A stretch of DNA of 8,258 nucleotides from Actinomycetota bacterium (GCA_005805045.1 SYNW01000097.1:1-8258), one strand, 5' to 3'; counted from the first letter of the stretch, positions 1-6,923 are shown. Translations and numbers: made by a program. Notes: generated by a model from the sequence alone, not told the origin.

Positions 1-549
1 AACCGCAGCATCGATGTCTGCTTGCATCTGGCTCGTCAACTGCACTGCGACATCAAGATGACCAGTCAAGGCTCCTAGTTGCTCAATTTGCTCATAAGCC
101 TGCTCGAGGCTTGATGCTCCGTTACCGATGTAGACCGGAATATCGAGTGCATTCAGTTGCTCGACAAGGTTGCCCGGGTCGTAAGAAATCACAACCAGGT
201 CGGGGTCATAGCCGGCAATCGACTCGACATTGGGTTCGTAACCCGAAAGTTTCGTGCCGAGCGCTACTGCCTCAGCCGGAAAATTTGAATACTCGTCAAC
301 CGCGACTACCTGCTCGCCCGCACCGATGGCATAAAGCATCTCGGTGTGTGTTGGCGACAGCGAAACGATTCGCATCGGTTGTGCCTCAAGGGTTATTCCG
401 CCTGCGGTCACCGGATAAGCGACTTCGCTAACTGTCGTCTCGACAACAACAGTTGTTTCGGTTGTGCCACTGGATTCCGAACATGCTGCAAACAAAGTTG
501 CCGCACAAATAAAAAGACCGGCAAAGCCGGCCCGAGATAATACTTTCAT
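1..549 (-). CDS. btuF: BtuF-like cobalamin ABC transporter substrate-binding lipoprotein (3' end off window)
   Basis: This is the N-terminal 183 codons of a periplasmic-type binding lipoprotein of the BtuF/FhuD/FepB superfamily; the reading frame is open to base 1 and the C-terminal part is outside the window. The protein opens MKVLSRAGFAGLFICAATLF, followed by AAC, a lipobox with Cys23, so it should be lipid-anchored on the outer face of the membrane. A Thr/Val/Glu-rich linker follows, and then the family's first lobe with RIVSLSPTHTEMLYAIGAG, the VVAVDEYSNFP segment, and NVESIAGYDPDLVVI, typical of this fold. The start at 549 is chosen over an in-frame ATG at 555 because the AGGAGG at 558-563 sits 8 nt from the former and only 2 nt from the latter. 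The cobalamin riboswitch just upstream argues for cobalamin or a corrinoid as ligand rather than an iron siderophore. Without the rest of the protein or the permease/ATPase genes, the ligand is an inference. Confidence 0.85.
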   Translation of the reverse strand, partial: MKVLSRAGFAGLFICAATLFAACSESSGTTETTVVVETTVSEVAYPVTAGGITLEAQPMRIVSLSPTHTEMLYAIGAGEQVVAVDEYSNFPAEAVALGTKLSGYEPNVESIAGYDPDLVVISYDPGNLVEQLNALDIPVYIGNGASSLEQAYEQIEQLGALTGHLDVAVQLTSQMQADIDAAV

Positions 550-557
550 TTTCATTT

Positions 558-563
558 CCTCCT
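558..563 (-). promoter_or_regulatory. Shine-Dalgarno AGGAGG of the BtuF-like gene
   Basis: This is a perfect AGGAGG on the minus strand. It lies 8 nt before the ATG at 549 and 2 nt before an alternative in-frame ATG at 555, so it decides the start in favour of 549. It directly abuts the hairpin at 564-580 and is therefore well placed for translational control by the riboswitch. Confidence 0.85.
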
Positions 564-580
564 GTCCCTCACGCGGGGAC
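564..580 (-). promoter_or_regulatory. RBS-proximal hairpin (putative riboswitch expression platform)
   Basis: On the minus strand, GTCCC (576-580) can pair with GGGAC (564-568) around a 7-nt loop, leaving the 3' side of the stem immediately next to the AGGAGG. CCT in 585-587, upstream of the stem, could additionally pair with part of the Shine-Dalgarno. No run of U follows the stem, so a translational switch is more likely than a terminator. The stem is only 5 bp, so its role is inferred from its position. Confidence 0.45.
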
Positions 581-591
581 TTTTTAGGTTT

Positions 592-740
592 GGTGCTCGA
601 CCGAGGCGACCGGACTCATCAAAGACTTCGCAAAATTTTGCGCCTTCAGTGAATTACCGTTGCGGGACAGTGCCGGAGTTTCACCGGACTTCGCTTGGTT
701 TTACACATCACAACTATTGCTGCGACGCCTAGACCTTATC
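592..740 (-). ncRNA. Cobalamin (B12) riboswitch aptamer
   Basis: The leader of the BtuF-like gene carries the conserved core of the cobalamin riboswitch family on the minus strand. In 5' to 3' order there is GATAAGGTCTAGG (727-739), resembling the 5' GGU element; GCGAAG (689-694) followed by CCGGTGAAACTCCGG (673-687), the P5 hairpin with its conserved loop; CTGTCCCGCAACGGT (656-670), the core joining segment; a variable arm containing the palindrome CGCAAAATTTTGCG (629-642); and GAGTCCGGTCGCCTCGG (601-617), matching the 3' conserved GAGUC..GGA..CCUGCC-like part. The outer limits are approximate. It lies between the aspC stop and the downstream gene, so corrinoid binding should repress that gene's expression. 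The assignment is by motif recognition, not by a covariance model. Confidence 0.88.
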
Positions 741-748
741 AGAGACTT

Positions 749-1972
749 TTAGCGGTTGACGAAACTCGTGAGACGATTTATGCCTTCGCGCAAATCATCA
801 TCGCCAAGTGCAAACGAGAATCTCGCATACCGCGCCAACCCAAACGCCTCACCCGGAACGAAGGCAACTTTGGCGCGATCAAGCACAACATCAGCCAACT
901 CAAGAGTCGTCGCCGACTTGACACCGCTCAAACTGCGATTCAACAAACCAGAAAAATCTGGAAAACAATAAAACGCTCCTTGTGGCGCCATGCAATTAAC
1001 ACCCTCAATCTGATTTAGCATCGAGTGCATCAACGCGCCACGACGCGCAAAACTTTCACGCATCATCGCAACTGCCGACAGATCGCCCGACACTGCCGCC
1101 AACGCCGCATACTGCGCCACGTTCGAAACGTTCGAGGTTGTGTGACTCTGAAAATTGATCGCCGCCTTGATCACATCTGGTGGCCCGATCATCCAACCGA
1201 CACGCCAACCAGTCATCGCATACGTCTTTGCAACGCCATTCACGATTACACATCGATCGGCAATCTCAGGCACAACTGTCGGCATCGACGCAAAAACATG
1301 TTTGCCGTAAGTCAAGTGCTCATAAATTTCGTCGGTTACAACCCAAATATCGTTCGCCGCAGCCCACTTGCCAATCGCAATTGTCTCTTCTCGTGAATAA
1401 ACAGCACCGCTCGGGTTGTCGGGTGAAACAAACAGCAAAACTTTCGTCTTCGGCGTCTTGGCTCGTTCGAGTTGTTCGACGGTCACTTTAAATTCGGTCT
1501 CTTGTGTTGTGTCAATCACGACTGGCACTCCACCCGCAAGAGCTATCGCCTCGGGGTATGTAGTCCAATAAGGCGCCGGGCAAATCACCTCGTCACCAGG
1601 GTCACATAAAGCAGCGAACGCCACGAACACTGCATACTTGCCGCCGACGGTCACCAAAACTTGCGATGCAGCGCACTCGAAACCCGAATCGCGCTTTGTC
1701 TTAACTGCAATCGCCTCGCGCAGCTGGGGCAAACCTGCCGCCGGCGTATACCTGTGCGCCTTCGGGTCTTGCGCGGCACGCACCGCTGCTTCGACAATAT
1801 ATTCAGGCGTCGGAAAGTCGGGTTCACCCGCACCAAAACCGATTACATGTTCGCCTTTCGCCTGCAGCGCCTTGGCTTTCGAGTCAACAGCCAGAGTTGC
1901 CGACTCGGCGATCGCCGCAAGTCGTTTTGAAACTCGAGATTTAGGTAGTGAATTCGCAACCACGGCTGCCAT
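749..1972 (-). CDS. aspC: Aspartate aminotransferase, class I fold group Ib
   Basis: This enzyme is a PLP-dependent aminotransferase that interconverts aspartate and 2-oxoglutarate with oxaloacetate and glutamate in the cytosol. From the start at 1972 it is 407 residues, the usual family length. Visible motifs are GFGAGEPDFPTP near residues 46-56, PAPYWTTYPE near 132-141, SPDNPSG near 183-189 (substrate/PLP Asn), VTDEIYEHL near 212-220 (Asp contacting the PLP nitrogen), the Schiff-base lysine in NGVAKTYAMTGWRVGW (about Lys249), and the carboxylate-binding Arg in ARFSFALG near the C-terminus. An upstream in-frame ATG at 2005 would add 11 residues unlike the family and leave only 14 bp to the divergent gene, so 1972 is preferred. 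Neither start has a clear Shine-Dalgarno. An aromatic or prephenate specificity cannot be excluded, because group Ib enzymes often have overlapping substrates. Confidence 0.9.
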   Translation of the reverse strand: MAAVVANSLPKSRVSKRLAAIAESATLAVDSKAKALQAKGEHVIGFGAGEPDFPTPEYIVEAAVRAAQDPKAHRYTPAAGLPQLREAIAVKTKRDSGFECAASQVLVTVGGKYAVFVAFAALCDPGDEVICPAPYWTTYPEAIALAGGVPVVIDTTQETEFKVTVEQLERAKTPKTKVLLFVSPDNPSGAVYSREETIAIGKWAAANDIWVVTDEIYEHLTYGKHVFASMPTVVPEIADRCVIVNGVAKTYAMTGWRVGWMIGPPDVIKAAINFQSHTTSNVSNVAQYAALAAVSGDLSAVAMMRESFARRGALMHSMLNQIEGVNCMAPQGAFYCFPDFSGLLNRSLSGVKSATTLELADVVLDRAKVAFVPGEAFGLARYARFSFALGDDDLREGINRLTSFVNR

Positions 1973-2019
1973 GCTTACACAGTGGAAGTAATTTGTCACG
2001 ATCATTTTCAGAACTTGCG

Positions 2020-2892
2020 ATGAACATTGAAGATGTACTCGAAGCCGACTGGGACTCTGTCCCTAACTTGCGCGACCCTGTCCTAGTTATTGCCCTTCGT
2101 GGATGGTTTGATGCTGCGGGTGCCGCGACTAGTGCTCTCGAGTGGTGCCTCGAGGATCGTGCCGTCACAGTCGTCGCCAGCATCGACCCCGACTCATTTT
2201 TCGACTTCACCCACGAGCGCCCTGAGGTTTATTTCGACGAAGACGATGAACGCAAAATTCGATGGCCCGAAAACGACATCGTTATTGCTCGATTCCCCGA
2301 AGGTGCACGCGATCTCGTGGTTCTTTCGGGCATCGAACCGCACACGAACTGGAACATTTTCTCCGAGTGCGTTTTGCAAACCGCAAAAAACTTGAATTGT
2401 GGCGTTGCTGTAACGGTCGGCGCAATCGCCGAGGCGATACCACACACCCGAACACCATCGGTGTTCGGCAGCACGACTAATGCGGCTCTCGCGCGTCGAC
2501 TGAAACTCTCTCGGCCGACATATCAAGGTGTCACTGGCATCGTCGGCGTAATGCAAGAACGATTCGAACGTGAACAACTCGCTGCAGTTTCATTACGTGT
2601 CGGCGTGCCGCACTATTTGACCAACGCCCAGCACCCAAAATCAAGTGCCGCGTTGTTACGACATTTAGAAATCGTGCTCGGTGTGCCCACACGCCACGCC
2701 GGGCTCTACGAGGAGATTCAACGATGGGAAGAGCTTCATGACGCTGCTGTCGAAGGTGACGCACAAGTTTCAGAGCACCTTGCCCAACTTGAGACTGATT
2801 ACGACGCTCGCACCAAATTTGAGATTCCGAGTGCCGATGACCTTGGTGCAGAATTTGAGAAATTTCTTCGCGAACAACCCGACGAAGAATAA
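2020..2892 (+). CDS. PAC2 family protein (proteasome assembly chaperone-like)
   Basis: This is a 290-residue cytosolic protein of the PAC2 family, named after a eukaryotic proteasome assembly chaperone and common in Actinobacteria. The N-terminus carries the family pattern VLVIALRGWFDAAGAAT (about residues 21-37), then the acidic stretch FDFTHERPEVYFDEDDERKI (61-80), VVLSGIEPHTNW (100-111), GVAVTVGAIAEAIPHTRTP (128-146) and GVPHYL (195-200). The C-terminal third is a charged, probably helical segment, ELHDAAVEGDAQVSEHLAQL (238-257), continuing ETDYDA. The ATG at 2020 is chosen because the family motif begins 20 residues later and the upstream ATG at 1948 would lie inside aspC. There is no visible Shine-Dalgarno, so leaderless translation is possible. 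The gene is divergent from aspC and convergent with pstB. Its bacterial function is not established; a link to proteasome or ATP-grasp-type partners is only suggested by family naming. Confidence 0.85.
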   Translation: MNIEDVLEADWDSVPNLRDPVLVIALRGWFDAAGAATSALEWCLEDRAVTVVASIDPDSFFDFTHERPEVYFDEDDERKIRWPENDIVIARFPEGARDLVVLSGIEPHTNWNIFSECVLQTAKNLNCGVAVTVGAIAEAIPHTRTPSVFGSTTNAALARRLKLSRPTYQGVTGIVGVMQERFEREQLAAVSLRVGVPHYLTNAQHPKSSAALLRHLEIVLGVPTRHAGLYEEIQRWEELHDAAVEGDAQVSEHLAQLETDYDARTKFEIPSADDLGAEFEKFLREQPDEE

Positions 2893-2904
2893 TTATTTGT
2901 CGCG

Positions 2905-3798
2905 TTAGCCCATTCGACCACTGATGTATTGCTCAGTGCGCGTGTCGCTTGGGTTTGAAAAAATTTTTCGAGTCGTGTCGTACTCCACGAGAACTCCAGT
3001 TGGTCGCGTTGCATTTGCCCCGATTTCGGTGTTGAAAAATGCCGTTCGATCGCTGACACGGGCTGCCTGTTGCATATTGTGAGTCACGATGATTATCGGA
3101 TACTCAGTCTTGATTTCTCCCATCAAGTCTTCGATTCGGGCGGTTGCGATTGGGTCAAGCGCCGAACAAGGTTCGTCCATCAACAAGACGTCAGGGTTGA
3201 CCGCAAGCGCCCGGGCGATGCACAAACGTTGTTGTTGACCACCCGAGAGTGAAAAAGCAGATTGCTTCAAACGATCTTTAACTTCTTCCCATAGGGCCGC
3301 GCGCTTGAGCGATCTCTCGACAATCTCGTCAGTCTCTTTCTTCGACGGCTTACCGTTTACTTTGGGACCAAACGCCACATTGTCATAAATTGATTTTGGA
3401 AACGGATTCGGCTTTTGGAAAACCATACCGATGCGACGACGCACCTCACCCGAATTCGCCTCTGGCCCGTAGAGGTCGATGCCCTTGTAATAGACGTTTC
3501 CCCCGACTTTGGCTGACGGAATCAAATCGTTCATTCGATTGAAGCAACGGATGATCGTCGACTTACCACAACCCGATGGACCAATCAGAGCGGTGATCTC
3601 ATTCCTGTGAATTGTCAGGTTCACATCTCGAACCGCGAGAAAATCTCCGTAGTGCACCTGAAGACCTGCCGACTCCATGATTATCTCGTTGGCAAAATTT
3701 GCCGAGCTACTTGATTGGCTGGCAGACACGCTCACGTTTAGCACGCTACCAACTTTCGGTGAAGCGCCTGAAACTTCAGAAATTATCGAGTTGACCAT
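2905..3798 (-). CDS. pstB: Phosphate ABC transporter ATP-binding protein PstB
   Basis: This is the ATPase subunit that powers PstCA-mediated phosphate import at the cytoplasmic face of the membrane. Numbered from the ATG at 3798, it shows Walker A GPSGCGKST (73-81), the Q-loop VFQKPNPFP (126-134), the signature LSGGQQQR (184-191), Walker B VLLMDEP (204-210) followed by SALDP, and the switch histidine in THNMQQAARVSD (from 239). The ISGRMG C-terminus and FNRMNDLIP after Walker A are PstB hallmarks. A GTG at 3810 is an alternative start that would overlap pstA by 7 nt; an internal ATG at 3678 is also possible. Starting at 3798, the protein carries about 40 extra Ser/Val-rich residues before the canonical domain, longer than most PstB. 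It is the last gene of the operon; no phoU follows, and the next gene is on the opposite strand. Confidence 0.95.
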   Translation of the reverse strand: MVNSIISEVSGASPKVGSVLNVSVSASQSSSSANFANEIIMESAGLQVHYGDFLAVRDVNLTIHRNEITALIGPSGCGKSTIIRCFNRMNDLIPSAKVGGNVYYKGIDLYGPEANSGEVRRRIGMVFQKPNPFPKSIYDNVAFGPKVNGKPSKKETDEIVERSLKRAALWEEVKDRLKQSAFSLSGGQQQRLCIARALAVNPDVLLMDEPCSALDPIATARIEDLMGEIKTEYPIIIVTHNMQQAARVSDRTAFFNTEIGANATRPTGVLVEYDTTRKIFSNPSDTRTEQYISGRMG

Positions 3799-3803
3799 TT
3801 TAT

Positions 3804-4706
3804 CTACCACGACTTTCTGCTCTTGTCTCTGATAACGATTGCGATCATGTTCAAAGAGATGAGCAATACCAAAAGCACGATGATTGCCGCCGCACCTACC
3901 GCCTGAAATTCTTCCTGAGCCTCTTGTGTGTATTTCAAAATCACAAGAGGCAGCACCGTGTAGTCAGAACTTAAACCCGATGGATTCGAACTCACATATG
4001 CGAGTGCACCTAGCAAAATCAATGGTGCCGACTCACCGAGTGCGCGCGACACACCCAAGATGCTTCCAGTTGCGATTCCGGGGATCGCCGAGGGAAGCAC
4101 CTGCTTAACAATTGTCTGCCAACGAGTTGCACCGAGTGCGAAGGCGCCTTCGCGAAGACTTGATGGCACGGCTTTCAATGCTTCGCGTGCCGAAACGATC
4201 ATCACCGGCAAAATCATCATTGTCAACACCGCCGATGCAGTGCCAACCGTAAATCCCCAACCCAACCAGCCTCGAGCAATAAATGCTAAACCCAAAATTC
4301 CAAACACGATGCTCGGCACACCCGCGAGGGTTTGAATATTTATTGTTATGAGATTGTTCAAACGACTTTTTTGGTCGGCGAACTCTTCAAGGTAGATTGC
4401 CGTTCCTAAGGCAATGAATAACGACACCAACCCGGATGTCACTACCACCCATATTGAACCAAAGATTGCCGCTTGAATGCCGGCGTCCTCCGGAAACGGG
4501 GACGGAAAGTTCACTACCAGCGACGGATTCAGTCGCGTATAACCTTTGAGCAGAGTCGTGCCGATCAAAACGACAAGAGTGACAATTGCGAGCAAAGTAA
4601 ATAGCCACAGGCCACCCAAGAAAGCTTTATCCCAGTTCTTGCGCGAGGTGCTTGTTGTATCACGCAGGTCTGCCTGCATTACTTTTGTATTTACGACAGT
4701 GCTCAT
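3804..4706 (-). CDS. pstA: Phosphate ABC transporter permease PstA
   Basis: This is a 300-residue integral membrane subunit forming, with PstC, the phosphate channel. Hydrophobic segments lie at about residues 29-53, 80-105, 124-144, 152-173, 207-236 and 268-292, consistent with six transmembrane helices. The ABC-permease EAA loop that docks PstB is visible as EGAFALGATRWQTIVKQVLP (186-205), followed by ALGESAPLI, typical of PstA. The start is an ATG at 4706 within an ATGA overlap with the pstC stop (4703-4706), with GAGG 7 nt upstream, suggesting translational coupling and equimolar PstC/PstA. The stop (TAG at 3804-3806) lies 5 nt before the preferred pstB ATG. Confidence 0.95.
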   Translation of the reverse strand: MSTVVNTKVMQADLRDTTSTSRKNWDKAFLGGLWLFTLLAIVTLVVLIGTTLLKGYTRLNPSLVVNFPSPFPEDAGIQAAIFGSIWVVVTSGLVSLFIALGTAIYLEEFADQKSRLNNLITINIQTLAGVPSIVFGILGLAFIARGWLGWGFTVGTASAVLTMMILPVMIVSAREALKAVPSSLREGAFALGATRWQTIVKQVLPSAIPGIATGSILGVSRALGESAPLILLGALAYVSSNPSGLSSDYTVLPLVILKYTQEAQEEFQAVGAAAIIVLLVLLISLNMIAIVIRDKSRKSW

Positions 4707-5644
4707 TCGTAAACCTCACGAAAACGGGCCACAATTTTGCGACTGAACATATTCAAAATAAAAGTGATAACGAACAACAACGACCCGACGGCAAAAATAG
4801 TCTGATAGCCCGTCGAACCCGTTGGCTGATCACCCAGACCAGCAAAACCAATAAACGACGACATCGTCTGCATCGGTTGACCAACATCGAAGGTGAAATT
4901 CGCGGTGCTACCAGCAGCCAATAAAACGATCGTTGTTTCACCGATTGCCCGAGACATTGCAATTACACCAGCGGCGATAATTCCAGAGAGAGCGGCTGGG
5001 AAGATAACACCCGTGCAAGTCTCGCGCTTCGTCGCGCCCAACGCGTAAGAACCCTCGATCAAAGCCCTCGGCACCGCAGCCATTGCATCCTCAGCCAGCG
5101 TTGTCATCATCGGCATGATCATGAGACCCACCGTGATGCCCGCAGAAAGCGAACTATAGAAACCAACATCACTGAAAATCCAAATTTTCGCGGCAATATT
5201 TGGGCCGATGAAATTAATCGCGAAAAATCCAAAAACAACCGTCGGCACGCCGGCAAGAATCTCAAGTGTCGGCTTTAACTTTCTTCGCACCCTGTCGCTC
5301 GCATACTGGCTCAGATAAAAAGCGACCGCTAATCCACCGGGCACCGCAATAATTACGGCGATAAACATCACCGAAAAAGTGCCAATGATCAAAGGCCAAA
5401 CACCAAAATCTGGCGGCTCATACAACGGAAACCAAGCAGTTGTTCCCAAAAATTCACCCAGGCTTATCGATCTAAAAAAATCTATAGATGGTCTTACGAG
5501 GGCCACCACCACCCCTGTGGTGATCAACATGCCACTCGCCGCAACGATCATTAGCAAAAACTTGATTAACTTTTCAACTCGTTGCTGACGAAGCTTTCGA
5601 CCCGACGGCTGAAGTTCGCCAACTGATGTCACGACTGTATTCAT
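4703..5644 (-). CDS. pstC: Phosphate ABC transporter permease PstC
   Basis: This is a 313-residue inner-membrane permease, partner of PstA in high-affinity phosphate uptake. After a basic, hydrophilic N-terminus (GRKLRQQRVEKLIK, about 15-28), hydrophobic segments occur at about 28-50, 83-112, 127-147, 163-182, 219-243 and 281-300. The EAA loop is EGSYALGATKRETCTGVIFP (197-216) and is followed by SRAIGETTIVLLAAG, a PstC pattern. The AWFPLYEPPDFGVWPLIIGT region (70-89) matches the family's extracytoplasmic loop leading into helix 2. The ribosome-binding site before the ATG is weak (AAAGAAG close to the start). The gene lies 96 nt behind pstS, across a terminator-like hairpin, so its expression may be set below that of pstS. 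Confidence 0.95.
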   Translation of the reverse strand: MNTVVTSVGELQPSGRKLRQQRVEKLIKFLLMIVAASGMLITTGVVVALVRPSIDFFRSISLGEFLGTTAWFPLYEPPDFGVWPLIIGTFSVMFIAVIIAVPGGLAVAFYLSQYASDRVRRKLKPTLEILAGVPTVVFGFFAINFIGPNIAAKIWIFSDVGFYSSLSAGITVGLMIMPMMTTLAEDAMAAVPRALIEGSYALGATKRETCTGVIFPAALSGIIAAGVIAMSRAIGETTIVLLAAGSTANFTFDVGQPMQTMSSFIGFAGLGDQPTGSTGYQTIFAVGSLLFVITFILNMFSRKIVARFREVYE

Positions 5645-5680
5645 GGACTTCTTTCAGACTATTACGAACTAACAACAGCG

Positions 5681-5720
5681 AAAAACGGTGGGCCTCAGCT
5701 GAGGGGGACCGAGACCCACC
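5681..5720 (-). terminator. Terminator-like hairpin between pstS and pstC (putative attenuator)
   Basis: On the minus strand, GGTGGGTCTC (5711-5720) pairs with GAGGCCCACC (5687-5696) in a 10-bp stem with one G-U pair. The 14-nt loop itself contains part of a second palindrome (CCTCAGCTGAGG, 5693-5704). The stem is followed at once by GTTTTTC (5681-5686 and beyond). This is the shape of an intrinsic terminator, but it lies within the operon, 21 nt after the pstS stop, with no other promoter evident before pstC. Partial termination here would make more binding protein than membrane subunits, a common arrangement in ABC operons. It may equally stabilise the pstS message against 3' exonucleases. 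Confidence 0.7.
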
Positions 5721-5740
5721 AAATTTCAACTGGTGATTAC

Positions 5741-6898
5741 TTACTTCTTAACCTTCGGGATCAAAGCAATTGCTTTGATACCACCTTGAAGCGCCTTGAT
5801 CTGCTTTGCAGTCAACGGCACGAAAATTGCATCTTCACTGATCTGGGCAAGATTGTCGACCCAGAACTGAACGAAGGCGCCAACTGCCGGCTTGGTCTGA
5901 ATTGAAGCATTCTTCACATAAAAGTACAACGGACGCGCCATCGGATAACTCACGTTTTGAACCGTTGCAGTGGTTGGTTCCACGGCCCCCGCACCCTTAT
6001 CGAGCGGCACAAGTTTCACCTTGCTCGCGTTCTCTTGGGCATATGACAGACCGAAGTAACCCATCGCACCTTTATCGCTTGCGACGCCTTTAACAGTCAC
6101 GTTGTCATCTTCAGATGTTTGCACACCAGATTTTCGCACACTCTTTGCCTTGCCGTTCACAAACTCTGTGAAACTGTCGAAAGTTCCCGAGTCTGTACCC
6201 GCACCGAAGAGTTTCAACGCCACATCTGGGAAACCAGTTCGCACATCTTTCCAATTCGTAATTGTGCTGCCATCTTTCCAGATTGCATTCAATTCTTTCA
6301 TCGTTAAAGAAGTCGCCCAGGTGTTCTGTTTGTTCACGACAACCGCCAAGCCGTCGTTAGCGACTATCACCTCGGTGTAAGTGATTCCAGTTGCTTTGCA
6401 TGCCGCAACTTCTTTCGCAGAAATTGCTCGAGATGCATTTGAGATATCGGTCTCGTTTCGGCAGAACTTTTCAAAGCCACCACCAGTACCTGAGAAGCCG
6501 ACAGTTACTTTCGCGCCGTTGCCTTTTTTGACACTCTTGGTCGAGTTCTCAAAGTATTTGGCTGCTACTGCTGCCAGAGGATAAACCGTACTCGAACCGT
6601 CAACTCGAATCGTCTCTTTCTCGGCGTTTGCCAAAATGTATTGCGACTCTATTGTCGCCGTCCACTTGAACTTTGCTTTCTTTTTCGGGTCACTTGAGTG
6701 AATCGAAGTTCCCTTTACAATTTCGCAACGAATGAAACTCGAAGCAAGTTTCTCGATCTTGTACAAATCTTTTGACTTACATTCGTCACCTATTTTCGCG
6801 GCACTAACCGGACTTGCCCCTACTACCGCGACCAATCCCGCAGCAAGAGACGCCACAACCAGGCTTGTAAAACGACTTCTGAAATTCTGGTTAATCAT
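5741..6898 (-). CDS. pstS: Phosphate-binding protein PstS, secreted, with N-terminal two-cysteine module
   Basis: This 385-residue extracytoplasmic binding protein captures phosphate for PstCAB. Residues 1-33 form a Sec signal peptide (NQNFRSRF, a hydrophobic core, then SPVSA before AKIG); there is no lipobox cysteine, so it would be released or held by other means. Residues 34-80 form a small module with Cys40, Cys58 and KFKW around Trp79. The canonical domain starts near 97 with RVDGSSTVYPL, then GFSGTGGGFEKFC (134-146), DISNASRAIS (151-160) and AGTDSGTFDSF (233-243), the segments that hold phosphate through Ser/Thr hydroxyls and an Asp in this family. AGGAGG (6909-6914) lies 10 nt before the ATG. 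A PhoP-type box and a hairpin precede the gene, indicating induction by phosphate starvation. It is longer than many PstS because of the extra module. Confidence 0.95.
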   Translation of the reverse strand: MINQNFRSRFTSLVVASLAAGLVAVVGASPVSAAKIGDECKSKDLYKIEKLASSFIRCEIVKGTSIHSSDPKKKAKFKWTATIESQYILANAEKETIRVDGSSTVYPLAAVAAKYFENSTKSVKKGNGAKVTVGFSGTGGGFEKFCRNETDISNASRAISAKEVAACKATGITYTEVIVANDGLAVVVNKQNTWATSLTMKELNAIWKDGSTITNWKDVRTGFPDVALKLFGAGTDSGTFDSFTEFVNGKAKSVRKSGVQTSEDDNVTVKGVASDKGAMGYFGLSYAQENASKVKLVPLDKGAGAVEPTTATVQNVSYPMARPLYFYVKNASIQTKPAVGAFVQFWVDNLAQISEDAIFVPLTAKQIKALQGGIKAIALIPKVKK

Positions 6899-6908
6899 TG
6901 ACGAAATT

Positions 6909-6914
6909 CCTCCT
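6909..6914 (-). promoter_or_regulatory. Shine-Dalgarno AGGAGG of pstS
   Basis: This is a perfect AGGAGG on the minus strand, 10 nt before the pstS ATG at 6898. It is much stronger than the site before pstC, in line with PstS being needed in excess. Confidence 0.8.
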
Positions 6915-6923
6915 AGATGAAAC

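Noticed and set aside
629..642. Perfect 14-nt palindrome CGCAAAATTTTGCG, considered as a separate operator.
   Set aside because: It falls in the variable arm of the riboswitch and is best explained as a peripheral hairpin of that RNA.
695..1396. Long open frames on the plus strand opposite aspC.
   Set aside because: They are Arg/Thr/Ser-rich, have no recognisable family, and lie wholly antisense to a strongly conserved aminotransferase, apart from a short overlap with the riboswitch region.
1993..1999. TTGTCA on the plus strand and GTGACA on the minus strand, each one mismatch from a -35 hexamer, between aspC and the PAC2 gene.
   Set aside because: At 16-18 bp spacing the matching -10 would overlap or lie beyond the start codons on both strands, and no good -10 is present.
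1948..2019. Upstream ATG at 1948 as the start of the PAC2 gene.
   Set aside because: It would overlap the aspC N-terminus, and the added 24 residues do not look like the family; the ATG at 2020 fits the conserved N-terminus.
2880..2902. Imperfect inverted repeat (CGACGAAGAA ... TTATTTGTCG) across the PAC2 stop codon, between the convergent PAC2 and pstB genes, possible bidirectional terminator.
   Set aside because: The stem is AT-rich with an internal mismatch, lies partly in coding sequence, and has no T-run on either strand; chance complementarity is likely.
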